A stretch of DNA of 7,633 bases. It comes from Blastocatellia bacterium (GTDB lineage: Bacteria; Acidobacteriota; Blastocatellia; Chloracidobacteriales; JADJPF01). Shown one piece after another: positions 5,592-7,633 of the stretch. Location of the stretch: the NCBI GenBank assembly GCA_023265235.1, contig JAHFUF010000224.1:1-7633 (forward strand), given 5' to 3'. Position 1 is the first letter of the stretch; each line of letters starts with the position of its first letter. The notes beneath the pieces were generated by a model. The model did not search any database and had not been told where the DNA came from. It was given only the letters and a program-made list of their open reading frames with translations. The translations under genes and the position numbers were made by a program.

Positions 5592-7532
5592 TTATTTAGG
5601 AATCAAGTTGTTTTCTATTGCATAACGAACCAATTCTACATTATTTCTCATTTTCATTTTCTGTAGCAGCTTACTGCGATAGGTACTTATGGTTTTTATA
5701 CTTAAATTTAGTTCTTGTGCTATTTCTGTGAGAGTTTTTCCAGAAGCAATAAGAAAGAATATTTGAAACTCTCTGTCAGACAATTTTTTGTGTAAAGGTT
5801 TTTCCGTGTCTACTCTAAAATCAAAAATTATTTTTTCTGCTACCGACTCGCTAACATATTGCCCTCCTCGTGCTACTTTTCTTACTGCCTCAATTAGCTG
5901 ATCTGGTGCGCTTTCTTTATTTAAACATCCTGATGCCCCAGCTTTTAATACACGTAAAATATATTGCTCTTCTGCTAGAGTACTTAATACTAAAACAGGT
6001 AAGTTTGGATATTCTATTCTAATTTGTTTTAGTAGGTCTAACCCATTTTTGTCTGGTAATGATATATCCATAACTACTATATGCCAAGCACTTGTGCGGA
6101 TTTGTTCTAACATTTCTAGGGCATTACTAGCTTCACCTCCTACTACAAAATCAGGGATTTCTGCCAAAATCTGTTTTAGTCCTTCTCGAACAATAGCATG
6201 GCTATCAGCAATAAGAATTTTAGTGATAGGCTTGGGGTTACTTTTTTTAGTTGCCAACAAACTATTTGAATCACTTGTATTAGGCTTTGAAGTAGCAAAT
6301 GGAGTTTCGTTGGTTGAATTTACAGATGAGCTAGGGAAGGGGATAGAAATTGTGATTATGTTTTTTCCTTCCTGGAAAATCGTTTGTAATTCTCCTCCTA
6401 ATGATAGTGCTCGTTCTTTGGCTTCTAATAAATCAAGCGGTAGTATTTCTAAATGCTTTTTGATTTGATTATTGTCAATTATTTCTAAACATAATAATTC
6501 AAGCTTACTATCCCAAATTATTGAGACTTTTAAGTCTTTAGTAAAACAAATAAATTTACTTAAGCTTTCTTGTAGGATTCTAAAAACATTTATTGATCGG
6601 GATATGTCTAAGACTAATTCGTCTTCTGGAAGGGTTAGCTTACATTTTATACCAGTACGTTTTTGTAGTTCTGTAACCTCCCATTCAATAGCGGCTATTA
6701 GCCCTAGGTCATCTAAGATTTTTGGTCTTAATTCTGTAGATACTTTTTGGATTGTCTTAAAAGTGTTATCTACGATTTTACTCATATCCTCAACCTTTTT
6801 CTGTAATATCTCTTGATTAGCTGGCAGTTTTTTTACTAGCCAAGCAAGATCCATCTTTAGCGCGGTTAATGCTTGTCCAAATTGGTCTTGAATCTCATGA
6901 CTTACATAGGCTCTTTCATTTTCTTGTAAAGATTGCAACCTAGCAGAAAGAGTTCTTAACTCTTCTCTAGATGTTTTTAGCTCTTCTTCAGCTTTTTTAC
7001 GCTCTGTAATATCACGAGCAATAGTAGACACACCAATAATAACGCCTTGAGTATCCCTAATTGGTGAAATTGTTAGGGAAATATGGAGTTTTTTACCCTC
7101 TTTGCTAACACGTATAGTTTCATAATGATTGACATGTTCGCCTTGACTAATTTTTTCTAGAATTTGTGGTACTTCATCAGGAAGGTTTTCTGGGATTAAG
7201 AGAGCAATACTTTTTCCTATTACTTCTTTAGATGAGTACCCATAAAGACGTTCTGCACCAGGGTTCCAACTGGTGATAATCCCATCTAAGGTTTTACCTA
7301 TAATTGCATCATCTGAAGATTCAACAATTGCAGCTAGTTGGAAAAGTGATTTTGTGATTTCTTCTTGTCCTTTATTTTTTGCACTTTCCAAGAATTGTAA
7401 ATCTTCTAAAGATACAACCGCAGCAATTTCTTTGTCATGTCTATGAATAATAATGCGTTCTGTCCCAAATGCTACTTGATACAGCAGTTCTATTGGGTCA
7501 AACCTTGCTTTGCTAATAGGGAGTTTAATCAT
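5592..7532 (-). CDS. Fused regulator: Phd/YefM-like, PAS, degenerate histidine kinase, NarL receiver, LuxR HTH
   Basis: A 646-residue cytoplasmic protein with no membrane segment. Residues 1-52 match the DNA-binding part of Phd/YefM antitoxins (SKAR at 7-10, ELL at 15-17, GTERIIIHRHDKEIAAVVSL at 23-42, then ED). A PAS domain plus PAC spans about 62-178 and ends in the typical RDITERKKAEEEL. A coiled coil leads to a HisKA_3-type dimerisation region (203-270) and an ATPase-like region (310-400). A Ser/Thr/Asn-rich linker (401-435) joins a receiver (437-555; D443, phosphoacceptor D489, S517, K539) and a LuxR/GerE HTH (582-646; LSDRE at 584-588). The receiver and HTH look functional. The kinase core does not: Q215 replaces the phosphoacceptor His, K326 replaces the N-box Asn, and Gly are missing at 355, 357, 367 and 370. 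I infer a PAS-controlled transcription factor, perhaps phosphorylated by another kinase. The start is forced because the next Met is residue 227; GAGA lies 7 nt upstream. No toxin gene is visible. Confidence 0.9.
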   Translation of the reverse strand: MIKLPISKARFDPIELLYQVAFGTERIIIHRHDKEIAAVVSLEDLQFLESAKNKGQEEITKSLFQLAAIVESSDDAIIGKTLDGIITSWNPGAERLYGYSSKEVIGKSIALLIPENLPDEVPQILEKISQGEHVNHYETIRVSKEGKKLHISLTISPIRDTQGVIIGVSTIARDITERKKAEEELKTSREELRTLSARLQSLQENERAYVSHEIQDQFGQALTALKMDLAWLVKKLPANQEILQKKVEDMSKIVDNTFKTIQKVSTELRPKILDDLGLIAAIEWEVTELQKRTGIKCKLTLPEDELVLDISRSINVFRILQESLSKFICFTKDLKVSIIWDSKLELLCLEIIDNNQIKKHLEILPLDLLEAKERALSLGGELQTIFQEGKNIITISIPFPSSSVNSTNETPFATSKPNTSDSNSLLATKKSNPKPITKILIADSHAIVREGLKQILAEIPDFVVGGEASNALEMLEQIRTSAWHIVVMDISLPDKNGLDLLKQIRIEYPNLPVLVLSTLAEEQYILRVLKAGASGCLNKESAPDQLIEAVRKVARGGQYVSESVAEKIIFDFRVDTEKPLHKKLSDREFQIFFLIASGKTLTEIAQELNLSIKTISTYRSKLLQKMKMRNNVELVRYAIENNLIPK

Positions 7533-7547
7533 ATTATTTTCTCGATA

Positions 7548-7565
7548 TGTATATTTTGTATATTT
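7548..7565 (+). repeat. Two tandem copies of TGTATATTT
   Basis: Two exact adjacent 9-bp copies (7548-7556 and 7557-7565) lie between the predicted -10 box and the start codon of the fused regulator. The second copy overlaps the palindrome at 7559-7578. Repeated short sites near a promoter often bind a regulator cooperatively, but in DNA this AT-rich chance is also possible. Confidence 0.5.
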
Positions 7566-7578
7566 TATATAAAATATA
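7559..7578. promoter_or_regulatory. Perfect 20-bp palindrome, candidate operator
   Basis: Half-site TATATTTTAT is followed directly by its exact reverse complement. It covers the predicted -10 box and part of the spacer, where bound protein would block RNA polymerase. Phd/YefM antitoxins are known to repress their own promoters by binding palindromes, so the protein encoded just downstream is a natural candidate binder; that link is inference. The sequence is pure A/T, which raises the chance of a random palindrome. Confidence 0.4.
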
Positions 7579-7590
7579 TTATTTAGGCAA
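7562..7590 (-). promoter_or_regulatory. Candidate promoter of the fused regulator
   Basis: On the minus strand TTGCCT (7590-7585, 4 of 6) and TAAAAT (7567-7562, 5 of 6) are spaced by 17 bp. Transcription would start near 7555, giving a leader of about 23 nt with GAGA (7543-7540) placed 7 nt before the ATG. Confidence 0.4.
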
Positions 7591-7633
7591 ACTGTTTGGA
7601 TTTTCTAAATTATATGGATTACTTAAATTATTT

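Larger units (their letters stand above)
7533..7633. other. Very AT-rich upstream region of the fused regulator
   Basis: The 101 bp to the right edge contain no gene. They hold a candidate promoter, a palindrome and a tandem repeat, each listed separately. A second TATAAT on the minus strand (7614-7609) could be an alternative -10, but its -35 would lie mostly outside the window. Confidence 0.6.

Noticed and set aside
6049..6816. Two plus-strand open frames (6049-6468 and 6472-6816) inside the regulator gene
   Set aside because: Both are antisense to clear receiver and kinase-like coding sequence, with no ribosome site or recognisable product.
5592..7532. A complete toxin-antitoxin system based on the Phd-like domain
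   Set aside because: No Doc, RelE/YoeB or PIN-type toxin is encoded in the window, and the toxin-binding tail is replaced by a PAS domain.

Overview
The window is AT-rich bacterial DNA carrying four substantial protein genes, mostly for signal transduction: a TPR protein (cut by the left edge), a membrane Ser/Thr kinase, a SulP transporter and a large fused sensor-regulator. I see no tRNA, rRNA, CRISPR array, transposase, integrase or phage gene. The kinase starts with a short Cys motif (C4, C7, C10, C18) placed directly before a Hanks-type kinase domain. This arrangement is common in Acidobacteriota, especially Blastocatellia-like lineages, so I infer a low-GC member of that group. The placement rests on protein style only.

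Layout. Positions 2-907 (+) are the 3' part of a TPR protein. After about 80 bp with a plausible promoter comes a kinase (988-3309, +) with kinase domain, one membrane helix and a WD40-like outer domain. It converges on a SulP-family anion transporter with a STAS domain (3313-5178, -), with only 3 bp between the stop codons. A 413-bp non-coding gap (5179-5591) holds a 17-bp inverted repeat, a perfect TATAAT box and a possible 40-codon ORF overlapping the transporter start. Next is a 646-residue regulator (5592-7532, -), and the right end (7533-7633) looks like its promoter region.

The most interesting object is the 5592-7532 gene. It joins a Phd/YefM antitoxin-like DNA-binding domain, a PAS domain, a NarX/DegS-type kinase core, a NarL-type receiver and a LuxR-type HTH in one chain. 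The kinase core looks catalytically dead: Gln replaces the phosphoacceptor His, and the N-box Asn and several ATP-lid glycines are lost. The receiver and HTH keep their key residues. The protein therefore has two different DNA-binding domains at its ends around what looks like a pseudokinase. Its promoter region carries a perfect 20-bp AT palindrome over the predicted -10 box and a 9-bp tandem repeat, which suggests, without proving, autoregulation through the Phd-like domain.

The second notable protein is the kinase, whose activation segment contains roughly 80 extra residues, rich in Ser, Thr and Asn, between DFG and the SPE motif. The functional link between the kinase, transporter and regulator is unknown. 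The regulator and transporter lie in the same direction but are separated by 413 bp, so an operon is uncertain.
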